The notes under the pieces: generated by a model
Seen by the model: the letters and a program-made list of their open reading frames with translations, nothing else
Database searches by the model: none
Told to the model about the DNA's origin: nothing
Shown: piece after piece, positions 7,521 through 15,196 of the stretch
Layout of the letters: every line of letters starts with the position of its first letter
Numbering within the stretch: the stretch's first letter is position 1
NCBI RefSeq assembly: GCF_001039005.1
Contig: NZ_LDWR01000100.1
Span: forward strand, 1 to 40,514
Direction of reading: 5' to 3'
DNA length: 40,514 nucleotides
Source: Burkholderia cepacia
GTDB lineage: Bacteria > Pseudomonadota > Gammaproteobacteria > Burkholderiales > Burkholderiaceae
Made by a program: the position numbers and the translations under genes

Positions 7521-8843
7521 TCAGAACAGATACATCCCCGCGACAAACACCACGCCCGAGAACAGCAGCGTCGTCACGCAATACCCCATGATGTCGCGCA
7601 CGCCGAGCCCGGCGATCGCCAGCGCGGGCAGCGCCCAGAACGGCTGCGCCATGTTGGTCCATGCCTCGCCGTATGCGATCGCCATCGCGGCCTTGCCGAG
7701 ATCGGCGCCGAGCGCCTGCGCGGCCGGCATCACGAACGGGCCCTGCACGACCCAGTGGCCGCCGCCCGACGGCACCGCAAAATTGATCACGGCCGAGCTC
7801 AGGAACGCGAGCAGCGGGAACGTATGCACGTTCGCGATATCGACGAACCATTTCGTGATCACGCCCGCGAGCCCCGAGTGATCCATCAGCGCCTGGATGC
7901 CTGCATAGAACGGGAACTGGATCATGATCCCGGATGCGCCGCGCGCCGCGCCGGCCACCGCGCGCGCATAGGCCATCGGCGTACGGTGCAGCAGGATGCC
8001 GGCCGCGAGGAACGCGAGGTTCACGGTGTCGATGTCGAGCGCGAAACCCTTCTGCACGAAACGCAGCACGAGAAATGCCGCGCACAGCGCCGCGACGAAG
8101 ACCGACAACACGCGGCTCTCCTCCAGCCGTTCCGCAAACGTCGCGTCGGGCCCGAGCTGGCGTTCGACGCTCGGCGGCTCGGCGAGCAGCGCCGGATCGA
8201 CGCTGACGACGTCGCCGGGCTTCGGCATCATCATGCGCGCGAGAAACGGCAGCATCACGATCAGACCGATCGTGATGAACGCGTTGTAGCCGGTGAAGAT
8301 CGTGTGCGACACGGGAATCAGCCCGATGGTCTTCTCCATCGGATTGCCCTTCGTGGCCGCGACGAGCGGGACCGAACCCGACAGCCCGCCGTGCCAGCTC
8401 AGGAAGCCCATGTAGGCGGACGCGACGAGCAGCCGGTAATCGCTGCCGGCCACGCGGCGAGCGACTTCGCGCGCGAGCATCGCACCGAGCACAAGACCGA
8501 AGCCCCAGTTGATCGCACAGGCAAGTGCGCCGACGAACGCGACGAGCATCACGCCCTGCCCCGGCGTGCGCGCGGTGCTCGCGAGCGCGACGAGCATGCG
8601 CTTGACGGGCGGCGAGCTCGCGAGCGCATGACCCGTGACGAGAATCATCACCATCTGCATCGAGAACGCGAGCAGGTTCCAGAAACCCGAACCCCACATC
8701 GTCGTGAGCTGCACCGGTGTATTCGGCGTGAGGCTGAACGCGAGCGCGAACGTGACGATGGTCAGCAGGATCGCGAAAATCAACGGGTCGGGCAATACGC
8801 GGTGAACCACCTGCGTGAAGAAGCGGGAAATGCGCTGAATCAA
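7521..8843 (-). CDS. short-chain fatty acid transporter, AtoE family
   Basis: Encodes 440 residues, many hydrophobic helices. The opening FTQVVHRVLPDPLIFAILLTIVTF and the segments NWGFGLVLGAMLAREVARR, GYNAFITIGLIVMLPFLARMM and PSGGGHWVVQGPFVMPAAQALG are characteristic of the AtoE family (PF02667), inner-membrane carriers for butyrate or acetoacetate. The best start is TTG at 8843, preceded by AGGAG with a 6-base spacing; no ATG or GTG gives a better N-terminus. AtoE fits the neighbouring BKACE, whose reaction yields acetoacetate. It could export or import that product or a related short-chain acid. It faces the MFS gene and has its own promoter region on the right. Confidence 0.92.
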   Translation of the reverse strand: MIQRISRFFTQVVHRVLPDPLIFAILLTIVTFALAFSLTPNTPVQLTTMWGSGFWNLLAFSMQMVMILVTGHALASSPPVKRMLVALASTARTPGQGVMLVAFVGALACAINWGFGLVLGAMLAREVARRVAGSDYRLLVASAYMGFLSWHGGLSGSVPLVAATKGNPMEKTIGLIPVSHTIFTGYNAFITIGLIVMLPFLARMMMPKPGDVVSVDPALLAEPPSVERQLGPDATFAERLEESRVLSVFVAALCAAFLVLRFVQKGFALDIDTVNLAFLAAGILLHRTPMAYARAVAGAARGASGIMIQFPFYAGIQALMDHSGLAGVITKWFVDIANVHTFPLLAFLSSAVINFAVPSGGGHWVVQGPFVMPAAQALGADLGKAAMAIAYGEAWTNMAQPFWALPALAIAGLGVRDIMGYCVTTLLFSGVVFVAGMYLF

Positions 8844-9205
8844 GTTGTGCTCCTCGTTTCCTGATAGGGACGTCCGCGCGTGTCGTTGTTGGTGGGTGCG
8901 CGGAAACGCGCGGATTCTTGCACAGAACCGAAGAGTTTGCTTTGATGCGCGCGCCGGTATTCGCTGTAGGACATCGTCCAAAACGATGTCGGCAATACCC
9001 GCCGATCGTGCGTGGGTGTTTCGGCCTCGAGCCGGTGAGGTCCATTGGACTGCGGCGCAATCATTTCGTCACAGGCGATCTGGATCGAGCGCAATATCTC
9101 AGCCTGTGACGGGTTCGCAATCCGGTCGGGTGGTTCGCTTTCAGCCTGACATGCGGTCCATGCGCAATGTAAGTTGATGCGCTTACCCTTTGCGACGGAA
9201 ACGCC
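8844..9205. other. non-coding interval with an inverted repeat
   Basis: This 362-base stretch separates the divergent atoE-like gene and an orphan gene. GC content is lower than the surroundings. It contains the inverted repeat at 9067-9111. Short reading frames on both strands have no family features or ribosome-binding sites, so I see no gene. Confidence 0.6.
9067..9111. repeat. 10-base inverted repeat with 25-base spacer
   Basis: CGTCACAGGC at 9067-9076 and GCCTGTGACG at 9102-9111 are perfect inverted copies. The long spacer argues against a terminator. The arms contain GTCACA/TGTGAC and could be two half-sites of a regulator acting on the genes on either side. Confidence 0.45.
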
Positions 9206-9721
9206 ATGTCATCAGATCGCCCCTCTTTTCCGAAGTCATACGCGTACTCGCAAGACGCATATCTTCCACCTGGGCATGACGGCGCCATCCCACCCCCGCG
9301 AACGGTTCATTCCGGAAACCGCGAACAGTACGTTCCGCCTGCGCTCGGCGGGCTTCAACGCCGCAACAGCAACCAGGCATCGGCGGCTTTTGCAACGCAG
9401 GCTCCGCAGGGACATGCGCTGATCACCGGGACCAATGCGGAATTGGTAGAGGAATTCAAAAGAAGAACGGGCGGGAAATATCACACCCACCAAAGCATCG
9501 TTCGCCACTTGGGCCGGTGGCTTGAGCAGAATGGGCTGGGCACGCTTGCCGATATCCTCAATTCTCCATATTCAGCGTATGGAAACGATCAAGTGCGCGA
9601 CTGGCTCAATCTTCCTACCGATCAGAACCCCTACGGGAGTGCCAGTGCCCGCGGCAACCACGGAGGAGGAGGCGGCGGCGCTGTCACGGCGTTCCGGAGA
9701 GCGTTCGGGAGGGACGATTGA
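9206..9721 (+). CDS. hypothetical protein of unknown function, lower GC
   Basis: Encodes 171 residues that I do not recognise. The first 70 residues are polar and rich in Pro, Ser, Gln and Tyr, look disordered and have no signal peptide. A central block (about 75-140) is helical and contains ALITGTNAELVEEFKRR, HTHQSIVRHLGRWLEQNGL and LADILNSPYSAY, loosely like a small DNA- or protein-binding helical domain. The end is a GNHGGGGGGAV linker and a basic AFRRAFGRDD tail. Codon use is less GC-biased than in the neighbours (for example the AT-rich run near 9450-9500), which suggests later acquisition. The start is ATG at 9206 with only a weak GGA upstream. A secreted effector is possible but unproven. 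Confidence 0.55.
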   Translation: MSSDRPSFPKSYAYSQDAYLPPGHDGAIPPPRTVHSGNREQYVPPALGGLQRRNSNQASAAFATQAPQGHALITGTNAELVEEFKRRTGGKYHTHQSIVRHLGRWLEQNGLGTLADILNSPYSAYGNDQVRDWLNLPTDQNPYGSASARGNHGGGGGGAVTAFRRAFGRDD

Positions 9722-9875
9722 ACGGTTCTGTCGCCATAACGGCGGACGGATGTGCGTGATAGGTGAGTGCCATTTTTCGCCTGCATCCGGGCTTGCCGAA
9801 TCATAGGCATGACCTCGATGCGCGACACCATGATGTGCGCGCGCACCGAAAATCCTTGAAGCCCGGCATCCGTTG

Positions 9876-11210
9876 TCAGTGCGTCGCCGCCGCGCGTTCG
9901 CTGACCATCGCAACCGCACTCGCCCGCCCCTCGGCCAGCCGCTGCGCGAACCGGTACGCGACGAGCGAGCCGGCCACGGCAAGCAGCATCGGCACCAGGC
10001 TGTCGTGATCCGCGCGCGTGAATTCGAGCAGCAGCACGACGGCCGTGATCGGCATCTGCATCGACGCAGCGAGAAACGCAGTCGCGCCGACGAGCGCGCA
10101 TCCGCCGATCGACGCGCCCGGCCACACGAGGCTCCACAGCCCGCCGAGCACGACGCCGAGCAGCGCGCCGTTCGCGAGGCCCGGCGTCAGCAACCCGCCC
10201 TCCGCGCCGGCCCGCAGGCTGCCGGCCTCGATCAGCACCTTCAGCACGAGCAGCGCCGCAGCGAGGCCGATCGTCAGCGTGCCGTCGAAGCCCAGCGATG
10301 CCGGGCCCTTGCCGTTGCCGAGCAGTTGCGGAAACCGCATCGCGAGCACGCCGATCACCGCGAAGTTGACGAGCGCGAACACCGGCAGCCGCCAGTCTTT
10401 CGGCGCGTTCGCCCGCGCTCGGGTCGTGAGCCGCACGAAGCCGTACGCGGCGAAGCCGAACAGCGGCCCGCAGACGATCGACCATGCGACCAGCGGTGTG
10501 CTCAGCGCGAAGGCCGGCACCGTGTACTGATGTTCGTTGCCGAGGCCGATCCACGCGACGGCTGCGGCAATTGCCGACGTCACGACCGCGACGATCAGCG
10601 CGCGCAGTTCGAACGTACCGAGCAGCACTTCGAGCACGAAAATCGCACCGCCGAGCGGCACGTTGTAGACCGCCGCAAGGCCCGCGCCGGCGCCGCACGC
10701 GACCATCAGCCGGCAGTCGTCGGGCGTGAGCCCAGCTTGATGCGCAAGCCGCCCGGCGAGCAGCGAGCCGATCTCGCGCGGCGCGACTTCGCGGCCGAGC
10801 GGCGAGCCGAGCGCGACGGTCACGATCTGCAGCAGCGCGTGAATCGTCGTGCTGACGAACGGCATCCGCGGATCAGCCGCGCGCACCGCGCGGCGGATGC
10901 TGACCAGCGGCCGGCCGTACCGGTAAAGCGCCCACCAGCCGCCGCCGGCAACGATCCCGCAGACGATCAGCACCGCGAGCCGGCGCAGCGGATCGGCGCC
11001 GGTCACGCCGGTGAGGAAGCTCTCGGTGCCGATTACGTGCGCGACGCTGTAGCCGTACGCAACGTGCTGGATCGCATGCAGCAGCAGCGCGAGCAGCATG
11101 CCGCCGAGGCCCGCGCCGACGCCGGTCAGGATCGTGACGACGGCCACGCGCGCGAACGGGCTGGCAGGCGGCGGAGAGGATGCGGGAGCGGACGGGAGAT
11201 CGAGGCGCAT
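9876..11210 (-). CDS. CLC-family chloride channel/transporter, divergent
   Basis: Encodes 444 residues with about 10-12 hydrophobic segments. The CLC gate motif is present as GREVAP with gating Glu141, and GGLLTPGLANGALLG matches the family's second anion-site region. NVPLGGAIFVLEVLLG corresponds to the NAPLAG...IEE region of E. coli ClcA; the second Glu there (the internal proton glutamate) is Val195 here, as in CLC channels. The first anion motif GSGIP is not recognisable, its place being taken by GRPLVSIRRAV. The protein is therefore CLC-like in fold, but its ion and its mode (channel or exchanger) cannot be assumed. It is a single gene with its own upstream region. Confidence 0.85.
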   Translation of the reverse strand: MRLDLPSAPASSPPPASPFARVAVVTILTGVGAGLGGMLLALLLHAIQHVAYGYSVAHVIGTESFLTGVTGADPLRRLAVLIVCGIVAGGGWWALYRYGRPLVSIRRAVRAADPRMPFVSTTIHALLQIVTVALGSPLGREVAPREIGSLLAGRLAHQAGLTPDDCRLMVACGAGAGLAAVYNVPLGGAIFVLEVLLGTFELRALIVAVVTSAIAAAVAWIGLGNEHQYTVPAFALSTPLVAWSIVCGPLFGFAAYGFVRLTTRARANAPKDWRLPVFALVNFAVIGVLAMRFPQLLGNGKGPASLGFDGTLTIGLAAALLVLKVLIEAGSLRAGAEGGLLTPGLANGALLGVVLGGLWSLVWPGASIGGCALVGATAFLAASMQMPITAVVLLLEFTRADHDSLVPMLLAVAGSLVAYRFAQRLAEGRASAVAMVSERAAATH

Positions 11211-11235
11211 GGGGTCGGCGAACGGGGATCGAAAA

Positions 11236-11260
11236 GACGGCGCGCAACACGCGCGCCGTC
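11236..11260 (-). terminator. rho-independent terminator, minus strand
   Basis: GACGGCGCGC (11236-11245) and GCGCGCCGTC (11251-11260) form a perfect 10-base-pair stem with a 5-base loop. Read on the minus strand the stem is followed by TTTTC. It would end transcripts coming from the VOC gene before they enter the CLC gene. Confidence 0.65.
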
Positions 11261-11501
11261 GTCAGGACCGCATCGTAGGCCTGAGCCTCTCATGAGACAA
11301 ACGTATTTTTCGAATCGACTCATGCGTTTCTAGAATACTCGGTGGCAGACAGCGGTTGGCCGCCCACCTCCCGCATCAACCCGGATACGTGACGCGCTCC
11401 GGTTCGCGCCGAATGATCAACTTCGACTGCCTGCGCACGTGCTGGATTCCGTGGCCGTGCGATCCGATCGACGAGCATGGATAGGCAACACGCGTCGCGC
11501 T

Positions 11502-11963
11502 TCAGGACCAGCCTTCGAACGTCAGGCCGGTTTCGGCGGCCGCTTGCTCGGGCGTCACGTCCCGCACGTGCTGGCCGAACGTCCACACGTGTTGCTCCGG
11601 ATCGCGTGCGCGATACGTGCGGTCGCCATAGAACTGGTCGGCCGGTTCCTGCAGGATTTCCGCGCCGGCCTGCCGCGCGTGTTCGCAATGCGCGTCGAGG
11701 CCGTCGGCAAGCTGCACGTGCACGCTTTGCGTGTTCCTGCCGCCGATCTCCTGCGGGCTCGCGACGAAATCGGCCCAATGCCCGCCGATCATCACGACGC
11801 CGCCGCGATGCGTGAGCTCCGCATGCGTGACCTGGCCGTCGGGGGTACGGACGACGACGCCGCGCGCGAATCCGAACGCGCGCTCGAGCCATTCGAGTGC
11901 GGCATTCGGATCGCGGTAGTACACGGCGACGCTGATCGGCGGATGGCGGTCGGGCTGGGACAT
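11502..11963 (-). CDS. VOC-family (glyoxalase/bleomycin resistance-like) protein
   Basis: Encodes 153 residues, one VOC unit pair. The beta-alpha-beta-beta-beta pattern is clear: ISVAVYYRDPNAALEWLERAFGF, then THAELTHRGGVVMIGG, then SVHVQLADGLDAHCEHARQAGAEILQEPADQFYGDRTYRARDPEQHVWTFGQHV. The final RDPEQHVWTF is the usual place of the last metal or substrate residue. This subgroup is often annotated as glyoxalase- or PhnB-like; the substrate is unknown. Transcription probably ends at the hairpin at 11236-11260; the 291 bases between it and the CLC gene hold nothing else. Confidence 0.85.
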   Translation of the reverse strand: MSQPDRHPPISVAVYYRDPNAALEWLERAFGFARGVVVRTPDGQVTHAELTHRGGVVMIGGHWADFVASPQEIGGRNTQSVHVQLADGLDAHCEHARQAGAEILQEPADQFYGDRTYRARDPEQHVWTFGQHVRDVTPEQAAAETGLTFEGWS

Positions 11964-12273
11964 CGTGTGTCTCCGGTCGTGGGCGCGAGCGACTCATTCT
12001 CCGCGCGTCGGCCGTGCCGATCAACCGCCGCGCCCCGCCCCGCGCATGTTGCAACGACACGACAGCCGGCGCGCATCGATCGGATGCCGCCCGTGCGCGA
12101 TCGCGCAAAAACAGCCGGCGTCCGGCGCGCTCGGCGCGTCGTGTCAGTTATGTGAAGGACTCTTGCCAGATCCGGAAAGGTGCGCTCGCAACGTCAGGCG
12201 GCCTTGAGCACGCAGTGCATTCCTATACTTGCGCCGATCTTTTGACCCCGGTCCCACACGCAGGAGCCTTTCC
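11964..12273. other. non-coding interval, porin promoter region
   Basis: This 310-base gap lies between the divergent VOC and porin genes. TATACT at 12224-12229 is a good -10 hexamer about 45 bases before the porin ATG. TTGAGC at 12204-12209 resembles a -35 but the 14-base spacing is short. The porin ribosome-binding site CAGGAG is at 12261-12266. I see no gene here. Confidence 0.5.
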
Positions 12274-13416
12274 ATGAAAAAAACCTTCATCGCCGGCGCA
12301 TGCACCGCCGCGCTGTTCGCCCCGCTCGCCCACGCGCAAAGCTCGGTCACGCTGTACGGCCTGATCGACGCCGGCATCGCGTACACCAACAACGCGGGCG
12401 GCGCATCGCTGTGGCGCCTGAGCACCGGCACGATCAACGGCAGCCGCTTCGGCCTGCGCGGCACCGAGGATCTCGGCGGCGGCGTGAAGGCGTTGTTCGT
12501 GCTGGAGAACGGCTTCAACGCGAACAACGGCGCGCTCGGCCAGGACGGCAAGCTGTTCGGCCGCCATGCGTATGTCGGCCTGAGCGGCAATGGCTACGGC
12601 ACGCTGACGCTCGGCCGCCAGTACGACACGATGGTCGACTTCGTCGCGCCGCTGTCCGCGACGGCCGGCGACTTCGGCGATGCGGGCTTCGCGCATCCGT
12701 TCGACAACGACAACCTGAACCATTCGCTGCGCATCAACAACGCGGTCAAGTACACGAGCGACACGGTCGCGGGCTTCAAGGCCGGCGCGATGTACGCGTT
12801 CTCCAACTCGACGAACTTCAGCGCCAACCGCGCATACAGCGTCGCGGCGAGCTACACGAACGGCCCGTTGAAGCTGGCCGGCGCGTACCTGCAGATGAAC
12901 GGCACGAAGGGCTCGACGAGCGCCAGCCCCGGCGCGACCGATTCGGCCGAGGCGAAGAGCGTGAACCAGGGCGGCTGGTCGATCGGCTCGGACCGCATGC
13001 GCACGTACGGCGGCGGCATCAGCTACGTGTTCGGCCCGGCGACCGTCGGCTTCGTCTATACGCGCTCGCAGTACGACAACACGGGTTCGTTCGGCTCCAC
13101 CGGCCAGATCGCGTTCAACAACTACGACGTCAACGTGCGCTATGCGGTGACGCCGGCGGTCAGCCTCGGCGCGGCCTACGTCTACACGGACGCCAGCGTG
13201 TCGAACCCCGACAGCAAGCACGGCACCGATCCGAAGTGGCACCAGGTCGACCTGCAGGCCGTGTACAAGCTGTCGCGCCGCACCGACGTGTACGCGGAAG
13301 CGATGTATCAGCATGCGTCGGGACGCGGCTACCAGGCGTTCATCAACGGGTCGGGCGGCGCGTCGAGCACGCCGAACCAGATCGTCGGCGCGATCGGCAT
13401 GCGCACGCGGTTCTGA
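12274..13416 (+). CDS. outer-membrane porin, Gram-negative general porin family
   Basis: Encodes 380 residues. A clear signal peptide (MKKTFIAGACTAALFAPLAHA, cleavage before QSS) leads into SSVTLYGLIDAGI, the standard first strand of Burkholderia/Bordetella porins. Repeated amphipathic strands follow, with typical segments SRFGLRGTEDLGGGVKALFVLENGF and FGRHAYVGLSG, YGTLTLGRQYD, and the C-terminal aromatic IGMRTRF that directs BAM-mediated insertion. Such trimers are 16-stranded beta-barrels that let small solutes cross the outer membrane. The start is ATG at 12274 after CAGGAG. No substrate-specific neighbour is obvious, so a general role is likely. Confidence 0.95.
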   Translation: MKKTFIAGACTAALFAPLAHAQSSVTLYGLIDAGIAYTNNAGGASLWRLSTGTINGSRFGLRGTEDLGGGVKALFVLENGFNANNGALGQDGKLFGRHAYVGLSGNGYGTLTLGRQYDTMVDFVAPLSATAGDFGDAGFAHPFDNDNLNHSLRINNAVKYTSDTVAGFKAGAMYAFSNSTNFSANRAYSVAASYTNGPLKLAGAYLQMNGTKGSTSASPGATDSAEAKSVNQGGWSIGSDRMRTYGGGISYVFGPATVGFVYTRSQYDNTGSFGSTGQIAFNNYDVNVRYAVTPAVSLGAAYVYTDASVSNPDSKHGTDPKWHQVDLQAVYKLSRRTDVYAEAMYQHASGRGYQAFINGSGGASSTPNQIVGAIGMRTRF

Positions 13417-13441
13417 TTCGCGTGGCGCAGCGTTGCCCGCC

Positions 13442-13478
13442 GGCTATGAACCCGCGTTCGCAGGCGGGTTCGTTAGCC
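13442..13478 (+). terminator. hairpin after porin gene
   Basis: GAACCCGC (13448-13455) pairs with GCGGGTTC (13464-13471), and outside these GGCT (13442-13445) pairs with AGCC (13475-13478). The hairpin starts 26 bases after the porin stop. No T-run follows, so termination strength is uncertain. Confidence 0.5.
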
Positions 13479-13646
13479 GCGGGCGACTCGCGCCATTGTC
13501 CTTGCGCCAATGTTGTTCCATCTGGAAGGCAGCCTGCCTGGAATCGGGGTTTTTACGCGCGCGGGCGCTGCGTAGACTGCCATCGAAGGTCGGGGCCACG
13601 CATCGCGCGTCGACCCGGCCACCTACCCCGTACCCAGGAGAAACTC

Positions 13647-13949
13647 GTGAAATCGCTCGTCGTTACCGCCGCCGCTGCCGTCCTGCTTGCCGCACCGGCC
13701 CTGTCGTTCGCCCAGTCGGCAAAGCCGCCCGTCACGCGCGCGCAGGTGCTGCAGGAACTGATCGATCTCGAGTCGGTGGGCTTCAACCCGGCGCGCGGTG
13801 AAGTCGGCAACTATCCGGAGGACATCATGGCGGCGCAGGAGCGGCTCCAGACGAAGCGTCTCGCGGAGCAGAAAGCCGCGCAGGCCGCCTACGGCCCGGC
13901 CGGCGAGCCGGCCGCCGAATCGGGCGCGGCGGCGAAGCCCGCGCTTTGA
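13647..13949 (+). CDS. DUF4148 family small secreted protein
   Basis: Encodes 100 residues. A signal peptide (residues 1-22, cleavage after SFA) precedes a helical segment VTRAQVLQELIDLESVGFNPARGEVGNYPEDIMAAQERL, which is the DUF4148 pattern: a short domain abundant in Burkholderia, where many copies per genome are usual and function is unknown. The tail is an Ala/Glu/Lys-rich, low-complexity run. The start is GTG at 13647, 6 bases after AGGAG. It stands alone between the porin and the convergent LysR gene. The product is expected in the periplasm. Confidence 0.88.
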   Translation: MKSLVVTAAAAVLLAAPALSFAQSAKPPVTRAQVLQELIDLESVGFNPARGEVGNYPEDIMAAQERLQTKRLAEQKAAQAAYGPAGEPAAESGAAAKPAL

Positions 13950-14047
13950 TGACGTGACGAAGCGCCCCTCCCGCGTGAATGATGTGCCGCGAGCGAGGCG
14001 CGAGTCGCTGTTCCTTGAAGAAGAAACCGGTGGCGCGCCGACGTGCG

Positions 14048-14995
14048 TCAGGCGGCCTGTGGTTCGCGGTCGATCGCGTTCAGCATGTCGACGTCGCGCG
14101 CGATCATCCCCGGCACCTGCGCGCGCAGCATCTCGACCCAGGTCCGGACCTTCGCGTCGACGAAGCGGCGCGACGGATACAGCGCATACACGTTCATCTT
14201 CTGCAGGATATGCGCGGGCAGCACGCGCACGAGCGTGCCGTCGTGCAGCGCGTCGATCGCCGAGTACAGCGGCAGCATGCCGATCCCGATGCCGTCGCGG
14301 ATCGCGAGTGCGAGCGATTCGGCCGTATTGGTCTGCACCGGCCCGGCGACATGGATCTGCTCGACGCCTTCGGGCCCTTCGAGCACCCACTCATGCGTCG
14401 GGAACGCCGGCGTGCACAGCGTCAGGCACGCGTGCGCGGCGAGATCCTGCGGACGGGTCGGCACGCCGTGCCGTTTCACATAGTCGGGCGACGCGCACAG
14501 GATGCTGAACGTCGAGCCGAGCAGGTGCGACACGAGTTCCGAATCGGGCAGCGACGACGCGGTCACGACGGCCATGTCGCTCGTGCCGTCGAACAGATCG
14601 GGCATGCGCTGCGACAGCGACAGCTCGATCGACACGTCCGGGAACTGCGCGTGATAGCGCGTCAGCGCGGGCAACACATAGTGATGGCCAACACTCGCGA
14701 AGCTGTGCATGCGCAGCACGCCGGACGGGCGCTCGTGCGCACAGCTCGCCTCTTCTTCCGCGCGATCAACGTCGGCGAGGATCTGGCGGCAGCGCCGCAG
14801 ATAACTTTCGCCGGCCGACGTCAGCGCGAGGCGGCGCGTCGAGCGATTCATCAGACGGGTGCGCAGGCGCGCCTCGAGCTCGGACACCGCGCGCGACATC
14901 GCGCCCGTCGTCGAATTCAGCGATTGCGCGGCGGCGGTGAAGCTGCCCGTCTCGACGACGCGCGTAAACACCCGCATGTTCTGTAGCGTATCCAT
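14048..14995 (-). CDS. LysR-family transcriptional regulator
   Basis: Encodes 315 residues: an N-terminal winged helix (about 1-60, NMRVFTRVVETGSFTAAAQSLNSTTGAMSRAVSELEARL) and a LysR substrate-binding domain (about 90-295). The start taken is ATG at 14995 (MDTLQNM), the standard LysR opening; an in-frame non-ATG start at 15007 is less likely. It is divergent from the FUSC exporter gene with 201 bases between, the arrangement of aaeR/aaeB-type systems, so it probably controls that exporter in response to an aromatic acid or similar compound. The intervening DNA contains the palindrome AGCGG-AG-CCGCT just left of 15030, a possible site. Confidence 0.93.
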   Translation of the reverse strand: MDTLQNMRVFTRVVETGSFTAAAQSLNSTTGAMSRAVSELEARLRTRLMNRSTRRLALTSAGESYLRRCRQILADVDRAEEEASCAHERPSGVLRMHSFASVGHHYVLPALTRYHAQFPDVSIELSLSQRMPDLFDGTSDMAVVTASSLPDSELVSHLLGSTFSILCASPDYVKRHGVPTRPQDLAAHACLTLCTPAFPTHEWVLEGPEGVEQIHVAGPVQTNTAESLALAIRDGIGIGMLPLYSAIDALHDGTLVRVLPAHILQKMNVYALYPSRRFVDAKVRTWVEMLRAQVPGMIARDVDMLNAIDREPQAA

Positions 14996-15196
14996 TCCTG
15001 TGAGCAACCTGTAGCGGAGCCGCTATTTTCCTCCACGGGATGCGACAGATTGTTACGTCGGGTGCAACTATCGTTTCCCCGCAGCCGCGTTAATACGCGG
15101 GCGCCGCACTCCTACAATCGGCGCCTCACCAGTCGAACGGACCCGTTCGGACAGGCCGCGGCACCGTGCCGGGCGACGTATGGGCCCCCTCTTTTC

